DNA of 64,000 bases from Bacteroidetes bacterium UBA5697 (lineage in GTDB: Bacteria; Bacteroidota; Bacteroidia; B-17B0; Aurantibacillaceae): NCBI GenBank assembly GCA_002420145.1, contig DIHL01000061.1, positions 22,860 through 86,859 of the forward strand. The letters run 5' to 3'. Shown here one piece after another: positions 8,755 to 16,862 of this stretch (positions are counted from its first letter, which is position 1; every line of letters starts with the position of its first letter). The notes beneath the pieces are model-generated. The model saw only the letters and a list, made by a program, of their open reading frames with translations. It searched no databases and was not told the origin of the DNA. The translations under genes and the position numbers were made by a program.

Positions 8755-9453
8755 ATGTCTTTAAATATAAGTTACATTCCTTCGTCTGATAGTGACAGGA
8801 GTGTATGGTTGAATAACTTTTCAACCAAAATTAATACCTATGCTACTTTAGTTGGCATAACAGCTGCCGAGGTAACGGCTATACAAAAAGATACCGCTAT
8901 GTATGTTTACATCATTAATATGTTGGAAGCTTACAAACAAACGGTAAATAACATTACCTCCTACAAAAATCTATTAAAACGTGCCGTAGGGCAACAACAC
9001 TTAGGGGCTATCCCAAGTCCTCCAATCTTAGGTACAGCACCTGCAACAGTTTCCGAAGGTGTGTTTGATAGAATTAGTAAATTGGTAAAACGCATCAAAG
9101 CAAGCACTAATTATACCGAGGCTATGGGTAACGACTTAGGTATCATTGCTCCAACTCAAACTATCGATATTGCTACTATGCAACCCGATTTAAGAGTGAG
9201 CTTGGATGCCGACAGGCCACACATTAAATGTAGTAAAGGTTATGCGGATGCAATTGACCTTTATGTAGACAGGAAAGATGCTTTAGGCTTTGTGTTAATA
9301 GGACGCTTACTTAAACTTGATTACATTGATGTAGTGAGTTTACCTGCAAACACTGTTCTTGCCGAATGGGATTACAAAGCTCGTTATGTGATTGGCAACG
9401 ACCCAGTTGGTTTAATGAGTTCAGTGGTAAGTGTGGTAGTTAAGAAGTCGTAG
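8755..9453 (+). CDS. Conserved hypothetical protein, helical N-terminus and fibronectin-like C-terminus
   Basis: This 232-residue protein has no signal peptide, so it is probably cytosolic. Residues 1-120 look helical (AYKQTVNNITSYKNLLKRA). Residues ~140-232 read as strands of a small beta-sandwich (DLRVSLDADRPHIKCSK, AEWDYKARYVIGNDPVG, SSVVSVVVKKS). A similar arrangement is common in uncharacterised multi-copy Bacteroidota proteins, from memory of the family. The gene stands alone, faces away from the 21-bp array, and is followed by a palindromic repeat and a terminator identical to that of the STAS gene. I cannot assign a function. Confidence 0.75.
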   Translation: MSLNISYIPSSDSDRSVWLNNFSTKINTYATLVGITAAEVTAIQKDTAMYVYIINMLEAYKQTVNNITSYKNLLKRAVGQQHLGAIPSPPILGTAPATVSEGVFDRISKLVKRIKASTNYTEAMGNDLGIIAPTQTIDIATMQPDLRVSLDADRPHIKCSKGYADAIDLYVDRKDALGFVLIGRLLKLDYIDVVSLPANTVLAEWDYKARYVIGNDPVGLMSSVVSVVVKKS

Positions 9454-9458
9454 TCTAT

Positions 9459-9545
9459 CGTTATCGCGAGGTACGAAGCGATCTTATATTCCGTATCTCT
9501 TCACATGAGATTGCTTCACCTCTTAGTGTCGGTTGGCAATGACGA
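9459..9545. repeat. Intergenic repeat of the ATTGCTTC/GCAATGAC type, copy 1
   Basis: Inverted parts GCGAGG-TACGAAGCGATCT and GAGATTGCTTCACCTC ... GGCAATGACGA can fold into a long imperfect hairpin between the gene at 8755-9453 and its terminator. A related copy lies at 50441-50528. Confidence 0.6.
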
Positions 9546-9547
9546 AC

Positions 9548-9586
9548 AAAAAAATCCCTCTGTTAGAAATAGCAGGGGGATTTTTT
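9548..9586 (+). terminator. Rho-independent terminator, copy 2 of an identical pair
   Basis: The stem 9556-9565 pairs with 9570-9579 around a GAAA loop, is extended by A/T pairs on both sides, and ends in six T. Thirty bases (9556-9585) are identical to 329-358. Its 3' end overlaps the stop codon of the convergent phosphatase gene. Confidence 0.85.
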
Positions 9587-10037
9587 ATGCAAATGTGATA
9601 TGTTGGCAAGCTTTATAAACCATTTGAAACACATCTTCAAAGCCTTGTTCTCCTCCAAAGTAGGGGTCTGGTACTTCTAAATCTTGATTGGGGTGGGAGG
9701 CATTTAATAATAAATCAACTTTAGTTTTGTGCTCTTTAGTAGTTGCTAAAGCTAATACATTTGCCAAATTACTTTTATCCATCACGAAAATTTTATCAAA
9801 CTTATCAAAGTCGGATGTTTTAAACTGACGGGCTCTTAATGGTTTTAAGTCTACATTATGATTAGCCGCATTAGCAATCGTTCGTTTATCTGGAGCCTCA
9901 TCAATATGATAATCAGATGTGCCAGCAGAATCTACTCGCATATTAATATTATTTTCTTTAATGAGTTTAAGCATGATGCCTTCTGCCAAAGGCGAACGAC
10001 AGATGTTACCTAAACACACCATTAAAACTTTTTGCAT
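9585..10037 (-). CDS. Low molecular weight protein-tyrosine phosphatase
   Basis: This 150-residue enzyme has the family's P-loop at the N-terminus: C8-LGNIC-R14-S15 (Cys-x5-Arg-Ser), where Cys8 forms the phosphocysteine intermediate. The general-acid loop is DPYFGG near residue 122. The length is normal. In bacteria these enzymes dephosphorylate tyrosine kinases of exopolysaccharide export, and such a kinase is encoded at 37335-39770, although it is not adjacent. The gene is followed upstream (10062-10200) by an interspersed repeat and seems to be transcribed alone. Substrate specificity is inference. Confidence 0.92.
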   Translation of the reverse strand: MQKVLMVCLGNICRSPLAEGIMLKLIKENNINMRVDSAGTSDYHIDEAPDKRTIANAANHNVDLKPLRARQFKTSDFDKFDKIFVMDKSNLANVLALATTKEHKTKVDLLLNASHPNQDLEVPDPYFGGEQGFEDVFQMVYKACQHITFA

Positions 10038-10061
10038 ATTTTTTTGTATTTAAAAATTATT

Positions 10062-10200
10062 TTACCACATAGAAAGATAGGATATACAGAATGTATTAAC
10101 CTTTAGTAATAGCGAGTTTACATAGTATTGAAGCGACGCTTCGATATGTGTAACTATCTTATTATAATTTAATATTTTCCTATGAACCTATGTGGTTAAA
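10062..10200. repeat. 139-bp interspersed element with ACCACATAG inverted ends, copy 1
   Basis: The left end TTACCACATAGAAAGATAGG and right end CCTATGAACCTATGTGGTTAA are imperfect inverted repeats. The centre holds the hairpin GAAGCG-A-CGCTTC flanked by TACATA/TATGTGTA. A second copy with the same architecture and the same total length lies at 30655-30793. Confidence 0.7.
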
Positions 10201-10202
10201 AA

Positions 10203-10598
10203 TTACTTTTCTTCTACTGGAACAAAATTACTTTGCTCAGCATAAAAAGCAGTTTTAGTTAACACATTAATAATATTCTCTTTTGATAAAGAGCCTGCTT
10301 CAGTGGTATATTTTAAAAATACAGAATCATCCATAATGGCATAAGCAACACCACTTAAGCCATAATTTTTTTGTAATAAGTGTAACATAAAAGCTTCTTT
10401 GTTTTCATCAGGCATTCCGCATAAAGGAGCAACTACTTGAAATAAAAAATTCTTTTCTTGTTCCCAAACATCTACCATGATATCAAACTTTCCTTTTTTT
10501 AAATTCCATTGTCCTGGTTGATCACCATGTGTTTCATCAGGATTTAATCCTAATTCCGTGATAGCTTCATCTACTAACTTGTAATAATTTTGTAACAT
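10203..10598 (-). CDS. YbjN-like small protein
   Basis: This 131-residue soluble protein has the alpha-beta pattern of the YbjN / type III secretion chaperone-like fold. An N-terminal helix (NYYKLVDEAITELGL) is followed by strands (KFDIMVDVWEQ, FLFQVVAPLCGMP) and a helix-strand pair (KEAFMLHLLQKNYGLSGVAYAIMDDSVFL). No signal peptide is visible. It lies 3 bases downstream of the class IV aminotransferase gene, so the two are probably co-transcribed. Members are generally uncharacterised folding or stress factors. The fold assignment is by pattern only. Confidence 0.65.
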   Translation of the reverse strand: MLQNYYKLVDEAITELGLNPDETHGDQPGQWNLKKGKFDIMVDVWEQEKNFLFQVVAPLCGMPDENKEAFMLHLLQKNYGLSGVAYAIMDDSVFLKYTTEAGSLSKENIINVLTKTAFYAEQSNFVPVEEK

Positions 10599-10601
10599 GT
10601 G

Positions 10602-11447
10602 TTATTTTGCTAATGCGTTTAATTTTTCTGTAAAGAATACAGATTTTTGATTGGTATAAAACTTATTTTTAAACTGACCAACCCATTGAATTCCTTTAAT
10701 GGCATTGGTTAAAAACACTTCATCTCCATTAGTTAATGTGTGAACGGTTAGTGTTTGCTCGAAAGTTAATATTTTGTTTTGTGCAGCAATATCCAATATT
10801 TGTTTTCTCATCACTCCATCAACGCATCCATCAGAAATAGGTGAAGTATAAAGAGTGCCATTTTTAACCACAAAAATATTTGCACTTATGGATTCAATAA
10901 TATTTCCATTATCATTTACTAATAAGCAATCATCTAATTTCAGGGATGTTTTGGTAATGCCAGCCATAACATATAATAAAGCACTACCAGTTTTTAAATT
11001 AGAAATTTTATTGATTTGTTTTTTAATTTCGGCATATACGTCTACCCATAATCCTTTTTGATTTAATTGATAGCCTGTGGTTTCTAAAGCTTCCGTTTCA
11101 ATTAAAAATGAAATATCATTTGTATCAGGCGTATAAAAACCACCTTCATTTCTAAAAACAGTTAGTCTGATGCGAGCATCTTGTTTAATGTTATTTTGTT
11201 CAAGCAAATGAAGAATTAAGGACTCAATGTTGCCCGTTGTAAATTCCGCAGGTACATTCATTCTCAGCGTGGTCATGCTTAACTTAATACGCTTTACATG
11301 ATCTGCTAAAAACATGATTTTTCCATTTGTATAACGAATACTTTCAAACAAAGAATCGCCATAACGAAACGCTCTATTAGAAAAACTAATAGCAGGTTCG
11401 TACAAGCTAATGAGGTGTCCGTTGTATATGCAATATGAGTCTAGCAT
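10602..11447 (-). CDS. Class IV PLP aminotransferase (aminodeoxychorismate lyase / branched-chain aminotransferase family)
   Basis: This 281-residue fold-type IV PLP enzyme has the substrate-side motif RAFRYGDSLFESIR near residue 25. The Schiff-base lysine is in SNLKTGSALLYV (about residue 152), and the cofactor loop is FLTNAIKGIQWV near residue 245. The family includes PabC (folate pathway), IlvE and D-amino-acid transaminases, which short motifs cannot separate. A PabC role would fit folP in the same window (28095-28928), but the genes are not linked. The following YbjN-like gene is 3 bases downstream. Confidence 0.82.
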   Translation of the reverse strand: MLDSYCIYNGHLISLYEPAISFSNRAFRYGDSLFESIRYTNGKIMFLADHVKRIKLSMTTLRMNVPAEFTTGNIESLILHLLEQNNIKQDARIRLTVFRNEGGFYTPDTNDISFLIETEALETTGYQLNQKGLWVDVYAEIKKQINKISNLKTGSALLYVMAGITKTSLKLDDCLLVNDNGNIIESISANIFVVKNGTLYTSPISDGCVDGVMRKQILDIAAQNKILTFEQTLTVHTLTNGDEVFLTNAIKGIQWVGQFKNKFYTNQKSVFFTEKLNALAK

Positions 11448-11525
11448 CTAGCCTTAAAAGTAAATAAATAAGGCCTTAAAGGTGCTCAGTGTTGAAAATT
11501 GTTGAAAAGAAAAAAAGAGCTATTA

Positions 11526-12569
11526 TTAAGGTTTTCTTGCCATTTTCAATAAACTCTCTACCCAGGATTTAGGAGAAATGGTTTTTGATAGTTTATTGGA
11601 ATAATCACTCATTGCTACTAAATCAGATTCTTCAGTAGTGATTATATTTTTTAATGCTTGTTTAATGTCATTAACGTTTTTTGATTTAAAGGTAAAACCA
11701 TTTTTACCTTCATGTAAAAATTGTTCTTTTGCTCCAACTTGATTGCTTAATAATAAAGGGAAACCAGACGCAGCAAATTCATGAACTACAACACCCCAAG
11801 GCTCAAAACGGCTAGGTAATATAAAAACGCCAGTTTGAGCGGTGTAGTTCGCTAAATCCTTTGGTTGAACAAAGCCAAAGTGTTTTATTTTTGGATGATT
11901 AATTGGTTCTATGTCACCAACACCTAAACACCATAATTCCCATTCGTTAGATTGTTCGGTTTGAAGCTCAATAAAAGCTTGCCAAAGCTCTTTAATACCT
12001 TTAAATTCATAATAACGACCAACATACAAAAAACGTTTAGGGAAATGGTTTTGCTTTTGTGCTTTTTGAGACTGGTAAACAGATTCAAAATAGTCTAAGT
12101 CACAACTATAAAAACCTGTTTCAATGTTGTTTTCCTTAAAACCTAAGTTTAACACGTATTGTTTTTGTATTTGACCTGGAACCCAAGCATGAGAAAAAAT
12201 ATTTAATAATGTAAATCGACTGATAATCATCGCGAGCCTTTGCTTAAAGTCTCCTCGCCAATGTGTATCACAAGTCATTATAGTTGGTGTTTTCTTAAAG
12301 TATGTCTTTGATATCTTTAGATAATCTTTATCAATCCATCCGCTACAAACAATTATATCAGGATTAATTGATTTTACCAATTGGCTGAGTTGTTCTAGAT
12401 CGTAATCTGTTTTTGAGTAAAGCTTAATTTTTTCGTTTACATGAAATTGAAAGGGAGCTTCTTTATTTACTGGCCAGCGAACAATATGTACTTCGCCATG
12501 TTTAGTAAGTTCATTACAACAAGCAATAACATATTCTGCAATTTCAGTATATAAGAAAAGGAAAGTCAT
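11526..12569 (-). CDS. Glycosyltransferase, GT4-like
   Basis: This 347-residue protein has a GT-B fold. The C-terminal Rossmann half starts at RFLYVGRYYEFKGIKELWQA, and the donor-binding segment is PSRFEPWGVVVHEFAASG, with the E-x7-E geometry of retaining GT4 enzymes. The N-terminus (MTFLFLYTEIAEYVIAC) is the usual first strand and helix, not a signal peptide. It is downstream of the bL31B terminator and 78 bp upstream of the aminotransferase, with no other glycan genes beside it. Donor and acceptor cannot be told. Confidence 0.85.
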   Translation of the reverse strand: MTFLFLYTEIAEYVIACCNELTKHGEVHIVRWPVNKEAPFQFHVNEKIKLYSKTDYDLEQLSQLVKSINPDIIVCSGWIDKDYLKISKTYFKKTPTIMTCDTHWRGDFKQRLAMIISRFTLLNIFSHAWVPGQIQKQYVLNLGFKENNIETGFYSCDLDYFESVYQSQKAQKQNHFPKRFLYVGRYYEFKGIKELWQAFIELQTEQSNEWELWCLGVGDIEPINHPKIKHFGFVQPKDLANYTAQTGVFILPSRFEPWGVVVHEFAASGFPLLLSNQVGAKEQFLHEGKNGFTFKSKNVNDIKQALKNIITTEESDLVAMSDYSNKLSKTISPKSWVESLLKMARKP

Positions 12570-12593
12570 TTGTTTGACTAATGTACTAAATAA

Positions 12594-12627
12594 AAAAATC
12601 CATCAACCAAAAGGAAGATGGATTTTT
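12594..12627 (-). terminator. Terminator after rpmE2
   Basis: An 11-bp stem AAAAATCCATC (12594-12604) pairs with GATGGATTTTT (12617-12627) around a 12-base loop. It lies 19 bases beyond the bL31B stop codon and has T-tracts in both directions. Confidence 0.75.
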
Positions 12628-12645
12628 AATATTTAATTCAAAAAA

Positions 12646-12897
12646 TTAAGCTTTTTTAGAGTAACGAGTTTTGAATTTATCGATACGACCTGCAGTATCC
12701 ACTAATACTTGTTTACCAGTATAGAATGGGTGAGAAGTCATTGAAATATCTAATTTTACTAAAGGGTACTCATTTCCATCTTCGTGAACGATAGTATCTT
12801 TAGTATCTGCACAAGATTTAGTTAAAAAAGTGTAACCATTAGACATGTCTTTAAACACAACTAATCTATAATTTTCTGGGTGAATTTCTGCTTTCAT
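12646..12897 (-). CDS. rpmE2: 50S ribosomal protein bL31, type B
   Basis: This is an 83-residue protein of the ribosome's central protuberance. It starts MKAEIHPENYRLVVFKDMS and contains the family's SHPFYTGKQ segment, followed by the C-terminal basic GRIDKFKTRYSKK. It lacks the CxxC zinc ligands of type A proteins, having only one Cys, so it is the zinc-free type B form usual in Bacteroidota. It has its own promoter (12936-12965) and terminator (12594-12627), so it is a single-gene unit. Confidence 0.96.
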   Translation of the reverse strand: MKAEIHPENYRLVVFKDMSNGYTFLTKSCADTKDTIVHEDGNEYPLVKLDISMTSHPFYTGKQVLVDTAGRIDKFKTRYSKKA

Positions 12898-12935
12898 GTT
12901 ATATTCTAATTATTTATTTCAAAAAATTTGGAACG

Positions 12936-12965
12936 CAAAGATAGTAATTTTCTTGAAACTACAAG
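12936..12965 (-). promoter_or_regulatory. Bacteroidota-type promoter of rpmE2
   Basis: The -33 element is CTTG (12962-12965), then an 18-bp spacer, then the -7 element TATCTTTG (12936-12943), an exact match to TAnnTTTG. The expected 5' leader is about 35 nt. Confidence 0.75.
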
Positions 12966-13016
12966 TAATTTTATCAAAAATATAATATAATTTCTTCTTT
13001 ATCGTTATTAAAAGTA

Positions 13017-13024
13017 TAAATTTG
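13017..13024 (+). promoter_or_regulatory. -7 element TAAATTTG just before the lipoprotein start
   Basis: TAAATTTG matches TAnnTTTG and ends only 4 bases before the ATG at 13029. Transcription should therefore begin at or next to the start codon, suggesting a leaderless mRNA. No good -33 match is visible. Confidence 0.5.
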
Positions 13025-13028
13025 CTTT

Positions 13029-14510
13029 ATGATACGGTTTTTGTCTTTTTTAGTTGTAACTGTTTGTTTTTCAGTTAGTTTTATGTCTTGTAAAAAAGAT
13101 AAACTGCTAACCGACCCATCTGCTACTGTTGCATTTTCTCAGGATTCTATTTTATTTGATACCGTTTTCACAACAATAGGGTCGGCCACCCGAAATATTA
13201 GAGTTATTAATAACAATAGTCAAAAAATTAATATTTCATCCATTCGCTTAGAACAAGGAGCGTCTTCTAGCTTCTTTATGAATGTGGATGGTGTCCCAGG
13301 AAAAGAAGTAACAGATGTAGAAATTTTAGCACATGACAGTATTTATATTTTTGTTCAGGTTTTTGTAGATGCAACAAGCCCTTTAAGTCCTTTTATTATT
13401 CAAGATAGAATTTTGTTTGATTTAAATGGAAATCAACAGAGTGTTAAGTTGGAGGCATGGGGACAAAATGCTCATTATCATTTCCCTGATAGAGCTATAC
13501 AATACAAAAATGGGTACTTACCTTATTCAACTCTTTCTAACGATACAACTTCGGGTATTACTCTCACTTGGGGAGGAGGATCAGGTGCGTCTGATAACAA
13601 ACCACATGTCATTTATGGTTGGTTAGTTGTCGATTCGCATCAGAAATTAGTGATTAATCCTGGAGTAAAGGTGTATTTTCATCAAAATGCAGGATTATGG
13701 GTTTATAAAAATGGCACCTTGCAAGTTAATGGAACATTAGGGAATGAAGTTGTTTTTCAGGGAGATAGAAGAGAAGCGGAATATTCAGATATGCCAGGCC
13801 AGTGGGATAGAATTTGGATAAATGAAGGGCATACCGATAATTATATTAATTATGCTATTATTAAAAATAGTTTCATTGGAGTTCAAGCAAGTATATTATC
13901 AGATGCTAGTCAACCAAGAAAATTAAAACTAACGAATACGATTATAAAAAACTGTTCAAAATGGGGTTTATATACTCAGTATTTTGATGTTTGGGCTGCT
14001 AATAATGTGATTGTAAATTGTAAAGAATATTGTGCAGCCATGAGTTTGGGAGGGAATTATACGTTTTTACATAATACCTTTGCTAATTATTATTCACAAG
14101 ATGGAGGAAGAGGCGGGCAACCTTGTGTGCACATTGATAATTATGATGGAACAGTTATTTGGCCAATCGATAGTATGTATTTTGCAAACTGTATTATTGA
14201 AGGAAGCCAAGGCAATGAATTTGAGCAGGATATAAAATTTTATAATGCGGCTCAAAAATGTAAAATTAGTAATTGCTTGATTCGTAATTCAACTATTACA
14301 AATACATTGATTACAACATCTGTAAATATTTATAATGGCAATCCTGCATTTAATGATCCTGCTACTTATAATTTTGGAATTAAACCAGCATCTGCTGCTA
14401 AAGGTATTGGAGATGGAAGTATAATTACTACTTATCCATCTTTAACTCAAGATATAAAAGGTAATTTCAGGACTCTACCTTTAGATGCAGGAGCTTATAA
14501 TAATCAGTAA
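13029..14510 (+). CDS. Lipoprotein with N-terminal Ig-like domain and right-handed beta-helix
   Basis: This 493-residue protein has a lipoprotein signal, MIRFLSFLVVTVCFSVSFMSC, whose lipobox FMSC leaves a lipidated Cys21 followed by KKDK. Residues ~35-140 form a strand-rich Ig-like module (DSILFDTVFTTIGSATRN, VINNNSQKINISSIRLEQG), as in choice-of-anchor D-type domains. Residues ~190-450 are repeated short strands (INPGVKVYFHQ, NYINYAIIKNSFIGVQ, LKLTNTIIKNCSKWGLY, ANNVIVNCK) typical of a pectate-lyase-like beta-helix. It stands alone, convergent with the SpoIIE gene, and the two stop codons touch with no gap. An outer-membrane or surface location is inferred; activity is unknown. Confidence 0.82.
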   Translation: MIRFLSFLVVTVCFSVSFMSCKKDKLLTDPSATVAFSQDSILFDTVFTTIGSATRNIRVINNNSQKINISSIRLEQGASSSFFMNVDGVPGKEVTDVEILAHDSIYIFVQVFVDATSPLSPFIIQDRILFDLNGNQQSVKLEAWGQNAHYHFPDRAIQYKNGYLPYSTLSNDTTSGITLTWGGGSGASDNKPHVIYGWLVVDSHQKLVINPGVKVYFHQNAGLWVYKNGTLQVNGTLGNEVVFQGDRREAEYSDMPGQWDRIWINEGHTDNYINYAIIKNSFIGVQASILSDASQPRKLKLTNTIIKNCSKWGLYTQYFDVWAANNVIVNCKEYCAAMSLGGNYTFLHNTFANYYSQDGGRGGQPCVHIDNYDGTVIWPIDSMYFANCIIEGSQGNEFEQDIKFYNAAQKCKISNCLIRNSTITNTLITTSVNIYNGNPAFNDPATYNFGIKPASAAKGIGDGSIITTYPSLTQDIKGNFRTLPLDAGAYNNQ

Positions 14511-16778
14511 TTATACTTTAAGGATAAATATTAAAACATCGTCTGTTTGCTCGTAAATTCCTTTCCAACTATTATAATTGTCTTCAACTACTTGTTTGAG
14601 TTCTTTTGGAGATTTACTGTGATGTTGAGTAAGTAGATTTCTGAAGGCTTTAGATGTAAATTTTTTTTCTTTTTCGCCGCCAAATTGGTCTGCATATCCA
14701 TCAGTTGATAAAACAATAGTGTCACCTTTTTGGAGTTGAATTTTATGCAAATCGTATTCTTGAATTAATGGAACTTGACCACCAACTGACATCTTGGTGG
14801 CTTTATATTCTTTTAATTCACCATTTGAATGAATAATATATAGAGGACGATTAGCACCAGCATATAATAGTTCATTGGATTGATAATTAATAGTACAAAA
14901 AGCAATGTCCATTCCATCATTAGTTAATGAGGCACTATCTTGTCGAAGAGTCAATTTTACTAAACGATTTAATTCAGTTAACACTTCGTTTGGAGAGTAA
15001 ATTTTCTTGACATTAAAAATTTCGTTTAACAACATGCTTCCAATCATACTGGTAATTGCTCCCGGAACACCATGACCTGTGCAATCTCCAACAGCAAATA
15101 ACGAAAAACTTTGCCCCGCACATTCTGGCCCATCACTAAAATTCTCCACTGGAGAATTTGTTGACGTGATAGCCTCAGCCCAGTAAAAGTCGCCACTAAC
15201 AACATCTTTTGGTTTAAAAAATAAATCATAATCTTTAAAAAATGTATCTAGCTCTTCTTTTTTTGGAATACTTGCGGTTTGGATACGTAATGCGTAATTG
15301 ATACTGTCGCTAATCTCATGATTTTTTTCTTCTACTAATTTTTTCTGGCGTTCAATTTCTAGTTTTTGTTTATGTAAAATAGTATTTGCTTTTTGTTTAG
15401 CTCTATAGTTTTTAATGGTAATGACAAGCATTAAGCTGATGACGGCTAAGCCAATAAGTAATAGGTTTCGTTGTTTGCGTTCTTGTTCTAGTTCAGCTTT
15501 ACTGATAAGTTCTTTTGCTCTGTTTTCGGCTTCAATTTTCTTTTGTGTTTGCTCGAACTCATAATTTAATTTTAGCTCTGTTTGTTTTTTTGCTTCATTA
15601 ACATTAAAAGAAGAATCGCTCCAAGCTTTGTATAAGGTGTAAGATTGCAGGGCTTCATGATATTTTTTTTGACGTACGTAAACATCTGACATACGTTTAT
15701 AGTATTGCATAATTGTTTCTCGAAAAACTTTTTTCGTAATATATTTTAAGCCTATATTAAAATAGTGGATTGATTCATCTAGTTTATTCTGCTTTTCAGC
15801 TAACATGCCCATTGATGAGAAAAGTGTATTTAAACGAACAGAGTCTTTAAAATTTATAGCTAATTCAATCGCTTTTAAATAATTTTTTTCAGCATTCACA
15901 AAATCATTTTCCTCATAACTAAAGCCACCAATATTGGCATAATCCATAATTAAGCCTTCTTGATCATTTCTTTTTTCATGGATTTTTAAGGTTGCCATTA
16001 AGTACTTTTTAGCACTATCAATTTGTCGTTCTCTGTGAAATAATTTGCCCAATTTATAGTAGCAAATCGCTTTATCATTTTCGTCTTTATCTGTTTCGTT
16101 AATTATTAATGCTTTCCTGTAACATTCAAAAGCTTTTTTATTATCCTTCGTTCTTTCGTATATTGAACCTAAATTGATGTTAATAGTGAACCTAGATCTA
16201 GAGTCGTTAATGTCTTCCGAAATTTTGATCGCCTCTAATAAATATTTTAAGGCGTTAGTTATATCTTCAGTTTTTTTACAATTAATACCTAAATGTAAAT
16301 AAGCCGAAAGGATTTCTTTTTTATCCTTTATAGTTGAACTTATTTTTAGTGCTTTTTGATAATACTTGTCTGCCTTATCAGATTGGTTTAATTGTTCATA
16401 GATTGTTCCATAAACATTATAAGCATTGGCAACATCGCTCAGATTGTTGTATTTTTTTGCAATATCATAGGCTTTGTTGGCCAATATCAAGGCCGAATCT
16501 AAATTTTTCTTTTTTCGAAATAACTGAGCTTTATAAGCTAGACCTTTGTATGAAAATTCATCATTGCCTTTGTGTGAAGCAATAGAAATGGATTGATTAT
16601 TAAATAATACAGCAGAATCTATATTGATGTCCAGATAGGCTTTTGTTAATGCATTTAAAACATTAATTTTCTGGGTATCTGCCAGAGCAGTCTTTAATTT
16701 AAGAAACAATTCCTTCGTGTTTTGCTTTTGACAAAACCCACTTATGCTTATGAGAATAAATAATATAACTATTCTCAT
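14511..16778 (-). CDS. TPR-domain SpoIIE-family serine phosphatase, membrane bound
   Basis: This 755-residue protein starts with a signal/anchor (MRIVILFILISISGFCQ). It then has about eight TPR repeats (residues ~40-380, e.g. ADKYYQKALKIS, AFECYRKALIINE, AEKNYLKAIELA). A transmembrane helix near residue 450 (RNLLLIGLAVISLMLVITI) and a coiled coil precede a PP2C-like SpoIIE catalytic domain. Metal-binding motifs are visible: FKPKDVVSGDFYW, VGDCTGHGVPGAITSM and STDGYADQFGG. The topology puts sensor TPRs in the periplasm and the phosphatase in the cytosol. Such proteins usually dephosphorylate STAS-domain antagonists. The partner is not adjacent; the STAS gene at 2-304 is one candidate. Confidence 0.9.
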   Translation of the reverse strand: MRIVILFILISISGFCQKQNTKELFLKLKTALADTQKINVLNALTKAYLDINIDSAVLFNNQSISIASHKGNDEFSYKGLAYKAQLFRKKKNLDSALILANKAYDIAKKYNNLSDVANAYNVYGTIYEQLNQSDKADKYYQKALKISSTIKDKKEILSAYLHLGINCKKTEDITNALKYLLEAIKISEDINDSRSRFTININLGSIYERTKDNKKAFECYRKALIINETDKDENDKAICYYKLGKLFHRERQIDSAKKYLMATLKIHEKRNDQEGLIMDYANIGGFSYEENDFVNAEKNYLKAIELAINFKDSVRLNTLFSSMGMLAEKQNKLDESIHYFNIGLKYITKKVFRETIMQYYKRMSDVYVRQKKYHEALQSYTLYKAWSDSSFNVNEAKKQTELKLNYEFEQTQKKIEAENRAKELISKAELEQERKQRNLLLIGLAVISLMLVITIKNYRAKQKANTILHKQKLEIERQKKLVEEKNHEISDSINYALRIQTASIPKKEELDTFFKDYDLFFKPKDVVSGDFYWAEAITSTNSPVENFSDGPECAGQSFSLFAVGDCTGHGVPGAITSMIGSMLLNEIFNVKKIYSPNEVLTELNRLVKLTLRQDSASLTNDGMDIAFCTINYQSNELLYAGANRPLYIIHSNGELKEYKATKMSVGGQVPLIQEYDLHKIQLQKGDTIVLSTDGYADQFGGEKEKKFTSKAFRNLLTQHHSKSPKELKQVVEDNYNSWKGIYEQTDDVLIFILKV

Positions 16779-16862
16779 TATGACAAGACTAAAAAATTGA
16801 TTTTAAAAGACATACGCTAATTATCTAAAAATAGCAATTAACTTAAATTTAAGCAAATAAAA

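Noticed and set aside
9556..9585. att-like site for phage integration
   Set aside because: The sequence is fully explained as a terminator hairpin, and no integrase or phage genes lie in the bracketed block; only the duplication remains of interest.
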